A stretch of DNA of 64,000 nt, from the NCBI GenBank assembly GCA_022495995.1, contig JAFEMH010000983.1, forward strand, positions 186,001 through 250,000, in the 5' to 3' direction. The notes under the pieces were generated by a model, which had not been told where the DNA came from, did not search any database, and saw only the letters and a list, made by a program, of their open reading frames with translations. The DNA is from Adenophora triphylla var. japonica (lineage: Eukaryota; Streptophyta; Magnoliopsida; Asterales; Campanulaceae). The position numbers were made by a program, and so were the translations under genes. Below, piece after piece: positions 11,273 to 21,899 of the stretch (positions are counted from its first letter, which is position 1; the number at the start of each line of letters is the position of its first letter).

Positions 11273-11794
11273 CACATTGATAACGAGAATACCACTTTTG
11301 CAAAGAATATATTTTGCAGACTGGAAAACCGAATTGTTCACAAACTCCAAAGGTGGGACAGTACAAGCAGTATAAGCATCACTGGAGTTCAAATCAACCA
11401 TGATAAGGTCAAACATAACATCAAGATTTTCCACATTAGTCGATCGTTGATCCTTCATTTCCTTGTAATCATCCAAGACTCTATTCTCCCGTTCTGACCC
11501 TCGTCGCGCTATCTTTTCAATCAATCTTATCACGTTCCCAACAATTAGTCTATCATACTTGTCTTCTTTCAAACTGAAATGCTGTATCGCAACCCTCAAA
11601 ACAGTCTCATCCGCCTCCACTCCAACGACGTCAAAATCTAATCTGGATTTCAAGAAACTGATCAGAGCTCCACCCCCAACTCCAACACACAAAGCTTTCG
11701 GATTAAAGCCAGATTTAAACAGGCTATCAAGACACGGTGCGATCAAATAAAGGCTCCACACCATTGCATTCAAGTACGCATGAACCAACACCCC
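11273..11794 (-). pseudogene. METTL13-like methyltransferase fragment, left arm
   Basis: One uninterrupted exon-like segment encodes about 170 residues of a class I SAM-dependent methyltransferase like plant METTL13 (eEF1A methyltransferase family). It has motif I CVGVGGGALISFL, the acidic post-I residue in VVGVEADETVL, and the FDLIMVDLNS region. It continues to LCKSGILVINV, where homology stops abruptly at element sequence. The upstream part of the gene is replaced by the plant-mobile-domain gene, and the downstream part is at 16753-16919, so it is a fragment. The frame itself has no stop, so a chimeric transcript is possible. Confidence 0.75.
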
Positions 11795-11802
11795 ACTGGT
11801 AT

Positions 11803-11970
11803 CGAGGAATCTACCCTGTCAGTACTTGCGCCATCTTCGTGCTCCTCAGACCCTGGTATTGAGGAATCTACCCTGTTAGTACTTGCGCCATCTTCGTGCT
11901 CCTCAGACCCTGGTATTGAGGAATCTACCCTGTTAGTACTTGCGCCATCTTCGTCCTCAACACCCACTTC
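11803..11970 (-). repeat. 60-bp tandem coding repeat, three copies (left arm)
   Basis: Successive units encode EEHEDGASTNRVDSSIPGS with small changes. The right arm has two units (about 15300-15405). The repeat is in frame and changes only the length of an acidic tail. Confidence 0.8.
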
Positions 11971-12375
11971 CAAAATAGGTCTTTTTGAAATATAAAATTC
12001 TTCTCTGTTATTCCACAGTTCTATTTCTTTACGGTACTTTTCAATCAAAGGTTTCTTTGCATTAGTTTGTCTGGTCTTTAGCCTCCGCAACAGAAGTTCT
12101 TTCATGACAACTAAGTCTTCCGGCACGAGGCCAAACTTTTCATAAACTAGCTGAGGTTTATATCTCGCAATCTCTTGATAGAACATGATAAGGGTCATGC
12201 AGAAAGCTGATTTCAGCTGATTTTTTTGGGTAAGTAGGCACAAATTGGCATAGGTTAGCATAAGGTTGCACCGAAACCTAGTAAGAGAAAAAGGGATGAC
12301 AATAATGAGATATGATTATATATATAGCACACATGCATACACAAACATAAATTGAAGCTAAATAAAATAAAATAA

Positions 12376-12396
12376 TATATATATATATATATATAT
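12376..12396. repeat. (TA)n microsatellite in the left arm
   Basis: A run of about ten TA units lies in the PMD gene intron. The right arm has the matching run at about 14880-14902. Confidence 0.8.
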
Positions 12397-13611
12397 GTAA
12401 TTAAATAAATATACACAACCACACACAATCCTTCACCCACACCACACACAACCACACACACAAAAGACAAACTCACAAAATCATATCTAATCAATTACTT
12501 ACATTCAAACTTGCTATGAATTCTCTAATTTTCTCCTCCGTTAGTTGTGAGCGGCTATTGTTGCTTACTTTTTCTATTTTTTTTTGTGTAGTAGACACCT
12601 AAAGGAAATTGTTTTACTACCTCTGTTTTTTCAGACTTTGGGTACATACTGTATAGAAGGTCCGGTATATATTCAAAGACAAACGACTGCAAAAATAAAA
12701 AATAAAAATTAATAATAGTAAAATATATGCAAGATAACTAGTCAATGGCTATAACAAACATTTAAAATTTAGCCACTTTCTAATAAGAAAAAAAAGGTGT
12801 TTACCTGAACAAAATATGGATTGACTACACAACCCACTGTACCTTGCTTTTCCGTTTCTTCCTCTCCTGTCCTACCCTTTTTAAGTTATCAAACTGATAA
12901 AAGAAACCGGCCAATAATGCAGCCCCCCAAGCATACGATTTTATGTTCCTTACATCTCTTAATACACTAAGATACATTGTTGGAACTCCTGAATCATTCT
13001 TAATGGGAAAAAAATGTTCCAAGTAGAAAAATAACATAAGTTCGGACATATTTGTCCAAGCTCTCAACATTTTGGGGCACATTCATATACTTATTTTTTA
13101 ACATATTGAGGTCTACATGGTAACCAAAAGGTCCCCCAATTACACTCGCGTCAAGAAGCTCACTGCAAATATCTACAATCTCGGTCTTATCAAAATCTTT
13201 CCCAGTAACAATAGGGAATCCATCAATAGAAAGTCCAAAAATTCTAGCCACATCGTCTAATGTTAATGTTGGCATAAGTTTTATTTCGTTAATTACAAAA
13301 TATCGCCCATGTACATCATAACTATCTATAAGTACATTCAACAAAGGCGCAGAACTCCTGGCCTGACAATTAAACTCACATACTTTATCAAAACCAGTAT
13401 CTGCAAGCTCCCGTAGAACTCTAGGATCTGGTGTCCATTTTGATGCTAATGAAATCTTAACCTTGTATTCGCAACTCGTCATCTGCAAAATTGAACTTTC
13501 AATTGGGACTTCAAGACTACAAAACTTGCCATGAAAATGTGGGGAAAACACACTTTAAGGCCAAGAAACAGTCATTAACTTCCGGAATAACCAAAGACAT
13601 GATCAATTGGG

Positions 13612-13671
13612 TTTCAAATTTGATTCGAAAATAATATTGTAAAATGAATGAATTTCATTTTTATGTGTGCG
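13612..13671. other. Palindrome spacer
   Basis: About 60 bp between the arms is not repeated, is AT-rich and has no coding capacity. Transcription through the whole unit would give a very long hairpin with this as the loop. Confidence 0.8.
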
Positions 13672-13801
13672 CCCAAATTGCTCATGTCTTTGGTTATTTT
13701 GAAAGTTAATGATTGTTTCTTGGCCTTAAAGTGTGTTTTCCCCACATTTTCATGGCAAATTTTGTAGTCTTGAAGTCCCACTTGAAGGTTCAATTTTACA
13801 G

Positions 13802-15404
13802 ATGACGAATTGCGAATACAAGGTTAAGATTTCATTAGCATCAAAATGGACACCAGATCCTAGAGTTCTACGGGAGCTTGCAGATACTGGTTTTGATAAA
13901 GTATGTGAGTTTAATTGTCAGGCCAGGAGTTTTGCGCCTTTGTTGAATGTACTTATAGATAGTTATGATGTACATGGGCGATATTTTGTAATTAACGAGA
14001 TAAATCTTATGCCAACATTAGACAATGTGGCTAGAATTTTTGGACTTCCTATTGATGGATTCTCTGTTGTTACTGGGAAAGATTTTTGATAAGACCGAGA
14101 TTGTAGATATTTGCAGTGAGCTTCTTGACGCGAGTGTAATTGGGGGACCTTTTGGTTACCATATAGACCTCAATGTGTTAAAAAATAATTATATGAATGT
14201 GCCCCAAAATGTTGAGAGCTTGGACAAATATGTCCGAGCTTATGTTCTTTTTCTACTTGGAACATTTTTTTTCCTGTTAAGAATGATTCAGGAGTTCCAA
14301 CAATGTATCTTAGTGTATTAAGAGATGTAAGGAACATAAAATCGTATGCTTGGGGGGCTGCATTATTGGCCCGTTTCTTTTATCAGTTTGATAACTTAAA
14401 GAAAGGTAGGACAGGAGAGGAAGAAACGGAAAAGCAAGGTACAGTGGGCTGTGTAGTCAATCCATATTTTGTTCAGGTAAACACTTTTTTTTTTCTTATT
14501 AGAAAGTGGCTAAATTTTAAATGTTTGTTATAGACCTTGACTAGTTATCTTGCATATATTTTACTATTATTAATTTTTTTATTTTTTTTTTTGCAGTCGT
14601 TTGTCTTTGAATATATACCGGACCTTCTATACAGTATGTACCCAAAGTCTGAAAAAACAGAGGTAGTAAAACAATTTCCTTTAGGTTACACAAAAAAAAT
14701 TAGAAAAAGTAAGCAACAATAGCCGTTCACAACTAACGGAGGAGAAAATTAGAGAATTCATACATAGCAAGTTTGAATGTAAGTAATTGATTAGATATGA
14801 TTTTGTGAGTTTGTCTTTGTGTGTGTGGTGTGGTGTGGGTGAAGGATTGTGTGTGGTTGTGTATATTTATTTAATTACATATATATATATATATATATAT
14901 ATTTATTTTATTTAGCTTCAATTTATGTTTGTGTATGCATGTGTGCTATATATATAATCATATCTCATTATTGTTATTCCTTTTTCTCTTACTAGGTTTC
15001 GGTGCAACCTTATGCTGACCTACGTCAATTTGTGCCTACTTAGCTGAAATCAGCTTTCTGCATTACCCTTATTATGTTCTATCAAGAGATTGTGAGATAT
15101 AAACCTCAGCTAGTTTATGAAAAGTTTGGCCTCGTTCCGGAAGACTTATTGTCATGAAAGAACTTTCGTTGCGGAGGCTAAAGACCAGACAAACTAATGC
15201 AAAGAAACCTTTGACTGAAAAGTACCGTAAAGAAATAGAACTGTGGAATAACAGAGAAGAATTTTATATTTCAAAAAGACCTATTTTGGAAGTGGGTGTT
15301 GAAGACGAAGATGGCGCAAGTACTGACAAGGTAGATTCCTCAATACCTGGGTTTGAGGAGCACGAAGATGGCGCAAGTACTGACAGGGTAGATTCCTCAA
15401 TACC
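13802..15404 (+). pseudogene. Plant mobile domain (PMD) protein gene, right arm
   Basis: This is the inverted copy of the gene at 11798-13482, starting at the ATG at 13802-13804. It shows the same PMD motifs (VARIFGLPIDGF, YLSVLRDVRNIKSYAWGAAL). An extra T in the run after GGGAAAGA at about 14083-14088 shifts the frame. A 6-bp deletion removes two residues before DNVARIF, and a missing base near 15150 breaks the RYKPQLVYEKFG exon. The exon ending CAG at about 14476 and the exon at about 14597-14662 keep GT-AG boundaries. It is more damaged than the left copy. The last exon runs into the METTL13 fragment at about 15405. Confidence 0.65.
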
Positions 15405-15407
15405 AGT

Positions 15408-15931
15408 GGGGTGTTGGTTCATGCGTACTTGAATGCAATGGTGTGGAGCCTTTATTTGATCGCACCGTGTCTTGATAGCCTGTTTAAATCTGGCTTTAAT
15501 CCGAAAGCTTTGTGTGTTGGAGTTGGGGGTGGAGCTCTGATCAGTTTCTTGAAATCCAGATTAGATTTTGACGTTGTTGGAGTGGAGGCGGATGAGACTG
15601 TTTTGAGGGTTGCGATACAGCATCTCAGTTTGAAAGAAGACAAGTATGATAGACTAATTGTTGGGAACGGGATAAGATTGATTGAAAAGTTAGCGCGCCG
15701 AGGGTCAGAACGGGAGAATAGAGTCTTGGATGATTACAAGGAAATGAAGGATCAACGATTGACTAATGTGGAAAATCTTGATGCTATGTTTGACGTTATC
15801 ATGGTTGATTTGGACTCCAGTGATGCTTATACTGCTTGTACTGTCCCACCTTTGGAGTTTGTGAACAATTCGGTTTTCCAGTCTGCAAAATATATTCTTT
15901 GCAAAAGTGGTATTCTCGTTATCAATGTGAT
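15408..15931 (+). pseudogene. METTL13-like methyltransferase fragment, right arm
   Basis: This is the inverted copy of the left-arm segment, with CVGVGGGALISFL (motif I), VGVEADETVL and FDVIMVDLDS intact. It ends at CKSGILVINV and then passes into element DNA. It lies on the same strand as the METTL13 downstream exon at 16753-16919, with the GRF gene and the arm end (about 0.8 kb) in between. The junction with the PMD gene falls inside the exon, so the upstream half of the methyltransferase is lost. Confidence 0.75.
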
Positions 15932-15932
15932 T

Positions 15933-16437
15933 TTAGTGTGTCATTTTCCTCTCTTTTGTTTTCTGCAGCTTCATCTCAGTCTTGGTCAACTTCTCTTTCA
16001 ATTCGGTAACATCTTCACTCGTTACATCATTTACCCATTCAAAAAATCCACAACCCGAAGAGGTTTTCTACATAATTGATATGGATCAAATATTATTTCT
16101 TTTTCAGACTGTGAAGTCTGTGATATCATGGTGCAAAAATAAAGTGTATTTTCTAGAATATAATTTCCAACAAAAAAATCAGTCTGGAGCTGGAGCATTG
16201 CACTTATAAAAAAATCTTTTGAAAATTGTGTATTTTCAACAAGAAAACTCAGTCTGTAAAAAAAGATTTAAACCTAAAATTGTCAACACTTACACTATAA
16301 TTTGCGCATCCATAGAAGAGCTTGCCAGGGTTACTATCAGTTTGTGAGGTCTTCAATGGAGCTGGAGCATTGCACTTACAAAATGGACCACCTTCGCGAG
16401 ATCTAGCATCAGATTGAGCAGTGGAAGATGAAGTCAT
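15933..16437 (-). CDS. GRF zinc-finger protein, right-arm copy (2 exons, 92 aa)
   Basis: Exon 1 is 16294-16437 and exon 2 is 15933-16067, the same exon lengths (144 and 135 nt) and phase as the left-arm copy. The zinc-finger residues are conserved, and a visible change is I to T at residue 6 of the encoded protein. Both copies keep open frames while the PMD copies do not, which hints at recent duplication or at constraint. No promoter motif was assigned. Confidence 0.7.
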
Positions 16438-16752
16438 TGGCCCTTGATTTCGATGTTTGAATCCTTCAAACTTGATCAGAATGGTGGGTTTTTCAGAAGA
16501 GGGGAGAGAGGTGCGTACTGCGGTATAAATGAAAGGCTCATCCCCATTATATATGCAGGCAAGGGTACTTTAGGCATTTAAAAAAAATAGACGGCAATTT
16601 TCACGGTGACGGGGGTTTTAAACAACAAACAATAATATGTAGGACCAAACTAATTGATTTTTTTATTGTAGGACCACATAAAAGTTTTCCTCAAAGTCGA
16701 GGGACCAAAAAATATATTAAATCTAGTTAAAACTAGATTTAATATATTTTTT

Positions 16753-16919
16753 GCAAAAGTGGTATTCTCGTTATCTCAATGTGTTACTCGAGATAAGTCA
16801 TTCTATGAAACACTGGTGCGAGCGCTTCAAAAGGTTTTCCCAGAGTTGTACGGAATTGATGCCGGTGAAGATAATTTGGTTCTTATAGCTGCTGTATCAA
16901 CCAGTAATAAGAGAAAAAG
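16753..16919 (+). pseudogene. METTL13-like downstream exon outside the palindrome
   Basis: After a repeat of about 30 bp of the arm sequence (GCAAAAGTGGTATTCTCGTT), the segment encodes DKSFYETLVRALQKVFPELY-GIDAGEDNLVLIAA, the part of a METTL13 methyltransferase that should follow GILVINV. It ends at a GT donor (AAAAAG then GTATGAG). A 2-base insertion and a 1-base loss around 16778-16795 put it out of frame with the upstream half. It marks the original gene, or the flank of the capture event. Confidence 0.65.
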
Positions 16920-16999
16920 GTATGAGATTCCGTTTTTAACAAAGTTGAGATCTGTAATTTCTTTTGATAGTCGTAAAATCATGGGAATTTTTTTACGGA

Positions 17000-18330
17000 T
17001 TTGATAGGAAACACATCAATATACTCAGATACAGTACATTACTTGGGCATTTTGAAAAATGTATAGTCCCTTGATAACCAAAGTTGGATAGCAGTATAAA
17101 GAGAAAAAGGAAGCAGTTTTAGGCTGTCTAATCTTCAATACATTGGAAAAACGACGCTGAAAATATGGATTCCTTAGTGTTAGCTTTGACAGGAAAACAC
17201 ATCAGAAGTTGATCTTCTTCTTATAAAGTTTTTTCATTTCAGGTATGGAGAGTACTCCCAATTTCCATTCTTTTTTTCTTGATATCTTGTACTGGATGTT
17301 ATAGTTGTGTCATTTTGGAAAGGATTCAAGGTATATCAAAATGTGGCTTTCCCAAGCTTGGTGTTTGACTATGTGCTACTTTTCCCTTCTGTGAGAGTAA
17401 AAATGTATGCACTTACTCCGTTTCAAAATAGACCTATATATATAGGACCATCTGCAGTTTCGGATAGTAAGTTCCACAGCATAGCATCTTTTATGCTCAA
17501 CATTTCATCGCCTCTCATGATAGACCCTCGAGAATGGTAATCCCCCCACCGTACAATTAAGAGCGGGTGGGATGGAGCAGGCAAGTAGGTACTGTTTGTG
17601 GTTTTCGCAATCTAAACTAGGAAGGAAACAAGTTTCTGAATCTTCATTTGAACTCCCTGAAGGTACAAGTAAGGTCTTAACGTCTAAAACAAGCCTTGTG
17701 AGACAAAAATATAATCTCTTCATCCCGTTATTAACTATATATGCATATTTTTCCTTTGGATTTACCATTGAAAATTACCCTTTTCTTTTAGTGATTAAAC
17801 TCTAATAAAAATATAAATTAAAAAGATTAATTATTCATATGGATTTCGAAAAAATGTTCTTGGTAATATTTTTAATGGTATATCAACAATAAGTTTTAAA
17901 ATTTCATTTGAATAATTAATATTTAGAGAAATTTCAATTAAATCAACTAATAACTAATAAAAAGTAGGATTATTTGCATGAAAATAATACGGAGTATATT
18001 TTAAACTAGTCAACTCAAAACAAAGTATCATCACATCCACTAAAAACTAGTCCCTCCATTCTAAAATGAACGTCAAAAAAATGTAATTTTATTTTTGATA
18101 AAAATAAATTTAAATATTTTTAAATATTTATTTTTGGGATGAAAAGGGTAAAATAAAAAAAATGGTTGATCATGAAGTGAGGAAGGTAGGATGTATAAAC
18201 TTGTTTCCAGTGCTCATGTAGCAACTCGATTTTAGATTCCTTTCATCTCAATAATAATAATAATAATTAAAATAAAATAATACATTTTGACCTTTTGTTG
18301 GGACATTTACCAAAAACTACTTTTGAAAAG
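17000..18330. other. No confident gene; AT-rich with MITE-like motifs
   Basis: Short open frames around 17505-17805 match nothing I recognise, though they could hold decayed downstream METTL13 exons. ACTCCGTTTCAAAATAG, CGGAGTATATT and CCCTCCATTCTAAAATGAA motifs at about 17416, 17990 and 18052 suggest decayed Stowaway-type ends. Confidence 0.35.
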
Positions 18331-18339
18331 ATGTATATT

Positions 18340-18790
18340 AAAAAAAAAACAAGTTGGATATTACAAAAAAAACTTCTTGAATATTACAAAAAAACTAATT
18401 TTTTTTATCAATTTCTCTTTTTTTTTTGATTTTTTTTTCATTTATCTGTCAAATAACTGAAGTTATAAATGCATTTTTCAGTTGTTTAACAAAAAAATCA
18501 AATACAAAATACTCTTTAAAAAAAATTGATAAATGAATTTATCAGTTGTTGATTATTTATCAGTTATAAACAACTGATCAATGCAAAAAAATCAAATACA
18601 AAATACTCTTTAAAAAAATTGATAAATTAATTTATCAGTTGTTGATTATTTATCAGTTATAAACAACTGATAAATGCATTTATCAGTTATAAATGCATTT
18701 ATCAGTTAATTTAATTGAAAAGACAATTAAAAAAATTATAAAAAAATTATAAAAAATATAAGAAAATGAAAAGTAGTTTTTTATAATATC
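18340..18790. repeat. Palindromic AT-rich repeat cluster
   Basis: A unit of about 100 bp is directly repeated near 18490-18590 and 18585-18690. It contains CAAATACAAAATACTCTTTA and several CAACTGATAAATGC / GCATTTATCAGTT inverted pairs. The two sides of the cluster share AAAAAACTA / TAGTTTTTT ends, so it may be a decayed foldback element. Confidence 0.6.
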
Positions 18791-19019
18791 ACAACTTACA
18801 TGTTTTTTTTTAAATAGCATATTTTGAGATAGTTTTTGATAAAAAAAACTCCTTTTTCAATATTACGGCGATCTATGGATTAAGGATTTTTATGTCAAAT
18901 ATCTCACTGAAATTTGGTAAAATATATTTTCTTCTTTTTAAAATAAATATTAAAAAAAATCAATGCGTTTTTCTTTAAAGATATTTATTCGAGTTAATTG
19001 AGACAGATTGAACCACCAC

Positions 19020-19720
19020 CGTGACATGGAATTGTCCTACGGGAAGGTCCAGGCCTGGCCCAGCCCAGAAATTTTCATCCATTCTTTTAGGCTTAGCCCA
19101 CTTGGCACATTGCAATCTTTGGGCTTGGCATGATCTGGCCGGCTGCTTATTTGGGTTTGACTAGGCCCGTTTAACCAAAAAATGTGTTGACCCATGTCCC
19201 GTACCAGTTTAGTTTAGTGTGGACTTATTTCCCTTTAGGTTCGTTCCAGATTAGTGTGAACTATTAAAAATGTCAAAAGAATCTTTACTATTTAACCCAC
19301 TCATTCTCTCTTCTACTTTACTTTTACACTCACAACACCAATTAATTTACTATTCCTCCCATTCATTCTCTCTCATATTTAATTTTTCATACTCACAAAC
19401 ACTTCCTCCACCTATTTCTCTCTCCTACTTTTCCTTAATTCTTGTGTCACAATTTTTGGTCCACGCTAAACTGGGGCGGAGGGAGTATATATGTGCGTGT
19501 GTAAATGACAAAAATGCTGGTGAAATGGTGCAGCTTCATAACTATTTTAGGGGCATTTACCGAGCCATATAGGCTTTTGGGCCGGCCTGAGGCTCAAGTG
19601 GCATTTCCTATGCCCCCGCCCAAATCATCGGCATGCGGGCTCTCACACAGGCTGGCTCAGACGCCTATTTGGTTTGGCTCAATAACCCAACCTGTAAAAC
19701 CCGAATCTTTTCTTTTTTTT
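19020..19720. mobile_element. hAT-like GGCC-rich element with nested MITE
   Basis: Two blocks rich in GGCC/CCGG motifs (about 19045-19190 and 19560-19700) have the composition of hAT subterminal regions. Between them, 19267-19485 is a Stowaway-like MITE ending GGGGCGGAGGGAG plus TA, close to the copy at 1-215. Exact outer ends were not resolved. Confidence 0.35.
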
Positions 19721-19929
19721 TAAAAAATCTTGACTCTGGATTGGTTCGTCATCTCCACCATGGCACCACCGCGACCACTAAGTACCACCATTCCTGTTTT
19801 TACAATTACTTCGTGGTCTAAAGGAAAGATAAATTCCATACACACAACAATATTTTTTCCATCCTTCCTCTATATCTTATCATTTCTACCAAGAAAAAAA
19901 AAAATACAATTTGATCAATGTTGACCTAC

Positions 19930-21690
19930 TGGTTCATGGTTGCACTGTGGGTACCACATGACGATGGCGATGGTGGGTCCCGCTCTTCTCAGCCTTTCGT
20001 TCGCAATCGCCTTGTTAGGCTGGGTTGGAGGAGTTTCCATCCTGGTCTTAGAAGGGGTATAGTAGTCACCTTATATTCCTATATCCTCTTATCTCTAGTC
20101 CTCGAGCACCATGCTATCCATGGCAAGCGCCAACTCCGTTTCCGTGACATGGCCCATGATATTCCAGGTAACATTATTTGCATATTCCTAACGTCGTACT
20201 ATGTGAACTCCGCGCTCTCATTTTTAATACTGAGCTCAGGAGTTGGGGACTCGACAGTTCAGGTGACTGCACAAAAGTCTGTTAACTCATGTTGAATGAC
20301 AGGACCTGGATCGATCATGCACCCTTCTAGGAGGGCAGAGCCTCAATGTAAGGATCTATTCTCAATGTACACACACTAGTTGTGTGTACATTGTTAAGGG
20401 CGGATACAAGTGTACGAATGTGGGTGTAAGTACGCCCACTTACTTCTCGACATTCATTGCAAAAAATAATTTTACCCCAAATTCATACTATATTATTACA
20501 AGTGCACCTAGTTTGGGGAAAAAATATTTCTAGGTCAATAGTTTAAATCCTTTTTTACCATTAAATAGGTCCCAAATTCAACTCATGTTAAGTACATTCT
20601 TGCTGTAATTTTATATTTGTAATTTGTGCACCCACTTACCTTTGCCCCCAGGTCCGCCACTGTACAATGTGGTCGTGTATATATTCGGACAAATCCTCTC
20701 AAGAGACAGCAATCTCAGCAAAGTTTGCTTGCTTACGTTGCGCAGTTTATCTACTTATTGGCCAGACCAGATGGGAGCTTGCAACTATCACATTTTATCG
20801 CGCTATATTTGGGAGTTTCACCTTAATCCTAGCCCAAATTCCGTCTTTCCACTCTCTCAGTCACAATAACCTTGTCTCTCTCTTCCTCTGTCTTTCTTAC
20901 AGCGCTTGTGCCACTGCTGGTTCCATTAACATTGGTAACTAACTCATTACCTTTATCTGTTATGCATAAACCGCGTATATAGTTTTTAACTATGTGTTTT
21001 GTCACAGGACACTCCAAGAACGCGCCTCCTAGGGAGTACGTATATTGTAGCTGGTGCTGGTAGCCATTAACACAATCTCAATTATATGCACTATATAGTT
21101 GTTCTCGAAATAGAGGTTAATTATTCAGTCACTTCTATTTGCTAAAAATGATTGTTATATAATCAATCTGACGTTTGTGCACTGAGATTGAAGGCGACTA
21201 TAGCAGCGCCTGTGAAGGGTAAAATGGAAAGGGTTGCTTGTGTGCTACGCTGTTATAGCCTCGACATATTTCAGTGTGGGATTATCCGGATATTGGGCAT
21301 TTGGTAATCAATCTCAGGGTTCGGTTCTTCTAAACTTCATGGTTAGCAACAAACTTCTTATCCCTAAATGGTTTCTTCTCAAGATCAATATCATCGATGC
21401 TACACAAGTATGTTTCGTTAACTTGGTTTACTTACAACCCACGAATATAATCATCGAGCGAAGATTTTCCGTCAACTCTCTATGCGCAACGTTGTGCCAC
21501 AGGTGATAATGAGGTCATTGACCGTGGTGGTGGCTGCGGCTCTTGCAGCAATGTTTCCATTATGGCGTTCGGAGGGGCATTTGCGGCATTTTCTCTAGAT
21601 ATCATTCTACCTATGATATTCTACAACTTGACATTCAAGCCGTCTAAAAGAAGTGCGATTTTTTGGATAAATACGGTGATTGGGTTGAGT
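19930..21690 (+). pseudogene. GAT1-like transporter pseudogene 1 (exons 2-7)
   Basis: Exon remnants follow the order of the intact gene at 32105-35280. Exon 2 (19930-20166) ends LLSLVLEHHAIHGKRQLRF, exon 3 is reduced to its edges (20305-20335), and exon 4 is 20740-20934 (FGSFTLILAQIPSFHSL). Exon 5 remains are near 21009, exon 6 is about 21193-21410 (YFSVGLSGYWAFGNQSQGSV) and exon 7 is about 21428-21690. A small insertion after LEGV in exon 2 creates stops. Exon 4 has a frameshift before the FGSF motif, and exon 7 lacks internal blocks. No exon 1 or C-terminal end is visible. It keeps more exons than the remnants downstream of the intact gene. Confidence 0.85.
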
Positions 21691-21734
21691 CGACTGATCT
21701 AGCGATTTGTTAATGCGAAAATTTAAATTTGTAG

Positions 21735-21786
21735 AATATCATAGGTAGAATGATATCTAGAGATGTCATTCTACCTATGATATTCT
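21735..21786. repeat. Small palindrome made of GAT1 exon-7 sequence
   Basis: GAATATCATAGGTAGAATGA is followed within a few bases by its inverse, and both are copies of the exon-7 stretch at about 21594-21625. A TTGTTAATGCGAAAATTTAA block flanks it on both sides (about 21707 and 21843), so this is a local inverted duplication. Confidence 0.75.
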
Positions 21787-21899
21787 ACAACTTGACATTC
21801 AATATCGGTGTTAGGCTGGAATTTCATCAGATATTCATGAATTTGTTAATGCGAAAATTTAAATTTGTAGCATTCCTCCCGCAATCGATAGTGATCTAG

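Larger units (their letters stand above)
11798..13482 (-). pseudogene. Plant mobile domain (PMD) protein gene, left arm
   Basis: From a start at 13480-13482 the frame reads WTPDPRVLRELADTGFDKV, then VINEIKLMPTLTLDDVARIF-GLSIDGFPIV, characteristic of the plant mobile domain (aminotransferase-like, MAIN/MAIL family and related transposons). A homopolymer shift near 13008-13016 moves it to the frame reading FPIKNDSGVP and YLSVLRDVRNIKSYAWGAAL, the other PMD hallmark. Further exons are 12621-12686 (SFVFEYIPDLLYSMYPKSEK) and about 11798-12255 (RYKPQLVYEKFGLVPEDLVV and an acidic tail with three tandem repeats). PMD proteins act in gene silencing and genome stability or belong to MULE-type elements. 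The repeat context favours an element gene. Confidence 0.65.
10471..16732. repeat. Giant inverted repeat (palindrome), arms about 3.1 kb
   Basis: The left arm (10471-13611) and the right arm (13672-16732) are inverted copies separated by a 60-bp spacer (13612-13671). The outer ends are TTTTAACTAGATTTAATATA at 10471 and its complement ending at 16732. Arms are highly similar but not identical: scattered substitutions, homopolymer differences, a 6-bp deletion, and one fewer copy of a 60-bp tandem unit on the right, which explains most of the 80-bp length difference. Reading from the centre outward, each arm carries a plant-mobile-domain gene, a METTL13-like methyltransferase segment and, in the opposite direction, a GRF zinc-finger gene. 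The divergence between arms argues against a folded-read assembly artefact. Confidence 0.9.

Noticed and set aside
11559..11750. Plus-strand frame MSSFKLKCCIATLKTVSS
   Set aside because: It is antisense to the METTL13-like segment and repeated in the right arm for the same reason.
17505..17805. Overlapping frames after the METTL13 downstream exon
   Set aside because: No match to the known C-terminal part of the family, and no splice signals consistent with the exon at 16753-16919.
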